From assembly GCA_023410975.1 (NCBI GenBank), contig JAEYPG010000653.1:1-5734 (forward strand): 5,734 nt of DNA. The letters run 5' to 3'. Position 1 is the stretch's first letter; every line of letters starts with the position of its first letter. A program made the position numbers and the translations under genes. Shown piece by piece: positions 5,442 through 5,734 of the stretch. The DNA is from Pseudomonadota bacterium. Its GTDB lineage: Bacteria; Pseudomonadota; Gammaproteobacteria; Burkholderiales; Burkholderiaceae_C. The notes under the pieces were generated by a model. The model ran no database searches. It was not told the DNA's origin and worked only from the letters and a program-made list of their open reading frames with translations.

Positions 5442-5734
5442 TCAGGCGCGCGTACCGTCCTGCGGTGCGCCCACCAGTCGCAGCGGCCACTCGGGCGCAG
5501 CCCCGCGCTTGTCCTGGCCCGCGTAGACCGTGACGTGGGGAAACGGGATCTCGATGCCGCGCTCGTCGAAGGCGTGCTTGAGCCGGCGCAGGTATTCCCG
5601 CCTGACGCTCCACTGCTCCAGCGCCACGCACTTGAAGCGGCAGCGCACCATCACGGCCGACTCGGCCCAGCTGTCCACGCCGGCGATCTCCAGGTCGTCC
5701 AGCAGCTTCGGGGCAAAGGTGGCGTCGGGGCGCC
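5442..5734 (-). CDS. MscS-family mechanosensitive ion channel, C-terminal part (cut by right edge)
   Basis: The last 96 residues of a small-conductance mechanosensitive channel; the N-terminal pore helices lie beyond the window. The visible part is the cytoplasmic vestibule domain. It shows LEIAGVDSWAESAVMVRCRF, then the conserved QW-VRREYLRRLKHAFDERGIEIPFPHVTVY block, which is the hallmark C-terminus of the family. A tail of about 25 polar residues follows. The frame is open to the right edge, so the GTG at 5676-5678 is an internal Val and not a start. These channels release solutes from the cytoplasm upon hypo-osmotic shock. The stop lies 122 bp upstream of the symporter start on the same strand. 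It could belong to a larger MscS-like subfamily such as YbdG/YnaI, which this fragment cannot decide. Confidence 0.88.
   Translation of the reverse strand, partial: RPDATFAPKLLDDLEIAGVDSWAESAVMVRCRFKCVALEQWSVRREYLRRLKHAFDERGIEIPFPHVTVYAGQDKRGAAPEWPLRLVGAPQDGTRA

Noticed and set aside
3649..5526. Long plus-strand open frame (625 codons) opposite the symporter gene
   Set aside because: The His/Arg/Gln/Ala-rich translation shows no recognisable domain and lies antisense to an unmistakable AGCS symporter.
5320..5631. 104-codon upstream extension of the symporter frame
   Set aside because: It overlaps the conserved MscS C-terminus, and its Arg/Ala/Gly-rich translation is unlike AGCS N-termini. 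The AGGAG site supports the ATG at 5317-5319.

Overview
The window is about 5.7 kb of very GC-rich, densely coding chromosomal DNA. It looks like a betaproteobacterium of the Burkholderiales, most likely Comamonadaceae-like. This rests on base composition, codon use with G/C third positions, and the flavour of the proteins (Cache-type hybrid kinase, AGCS symporter, MscS tail). It is inference, not a database match.

Layout from left to right: (1) the last 31 codons of a plus-strand gene with an Ala/Pro/Glu-rich tail; (2) a convergent minus-strand gene for an 88-residue XRE/HipB-type DNA-binding protein with no HipA partner in view; (3) a 140 bp divergent control region with a weak promoter, an inverted repeat and a tandem repeat; (4) a plus-strand short-chain dehydrogenase with an intact catalytic tetrad and an unusual C-terminal membrane segment; (5) a 157 bp gap with a strong GC hairpin; (6) a plus-strand membrane-bound hybrid histidine kinase (periplasmic Cache-like sensor, HisKA, HATPase, receiver); (7) convergent to it, a minus-strand AGCS sodium:alanine/glycine symporter; (8) upstream of that on the same strand, the C-terminal part of an MscS-family mechanosensitive channel cut by the right edge.

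The genes do not form one obvious pathway. The likely regulatory units are the HipB-like protein with the divergent dehydrogenase, the solo hybrid kinase, and possibly mscS followed by the symporter. No RNA gene, CRISPR array, insertion sequence or attachment site was found. I see no convincing evidence of an undescribed system. The best leads are the orphan HipB-like protein with its operator-like control region, and the membrane-anchored dehydrogenase.
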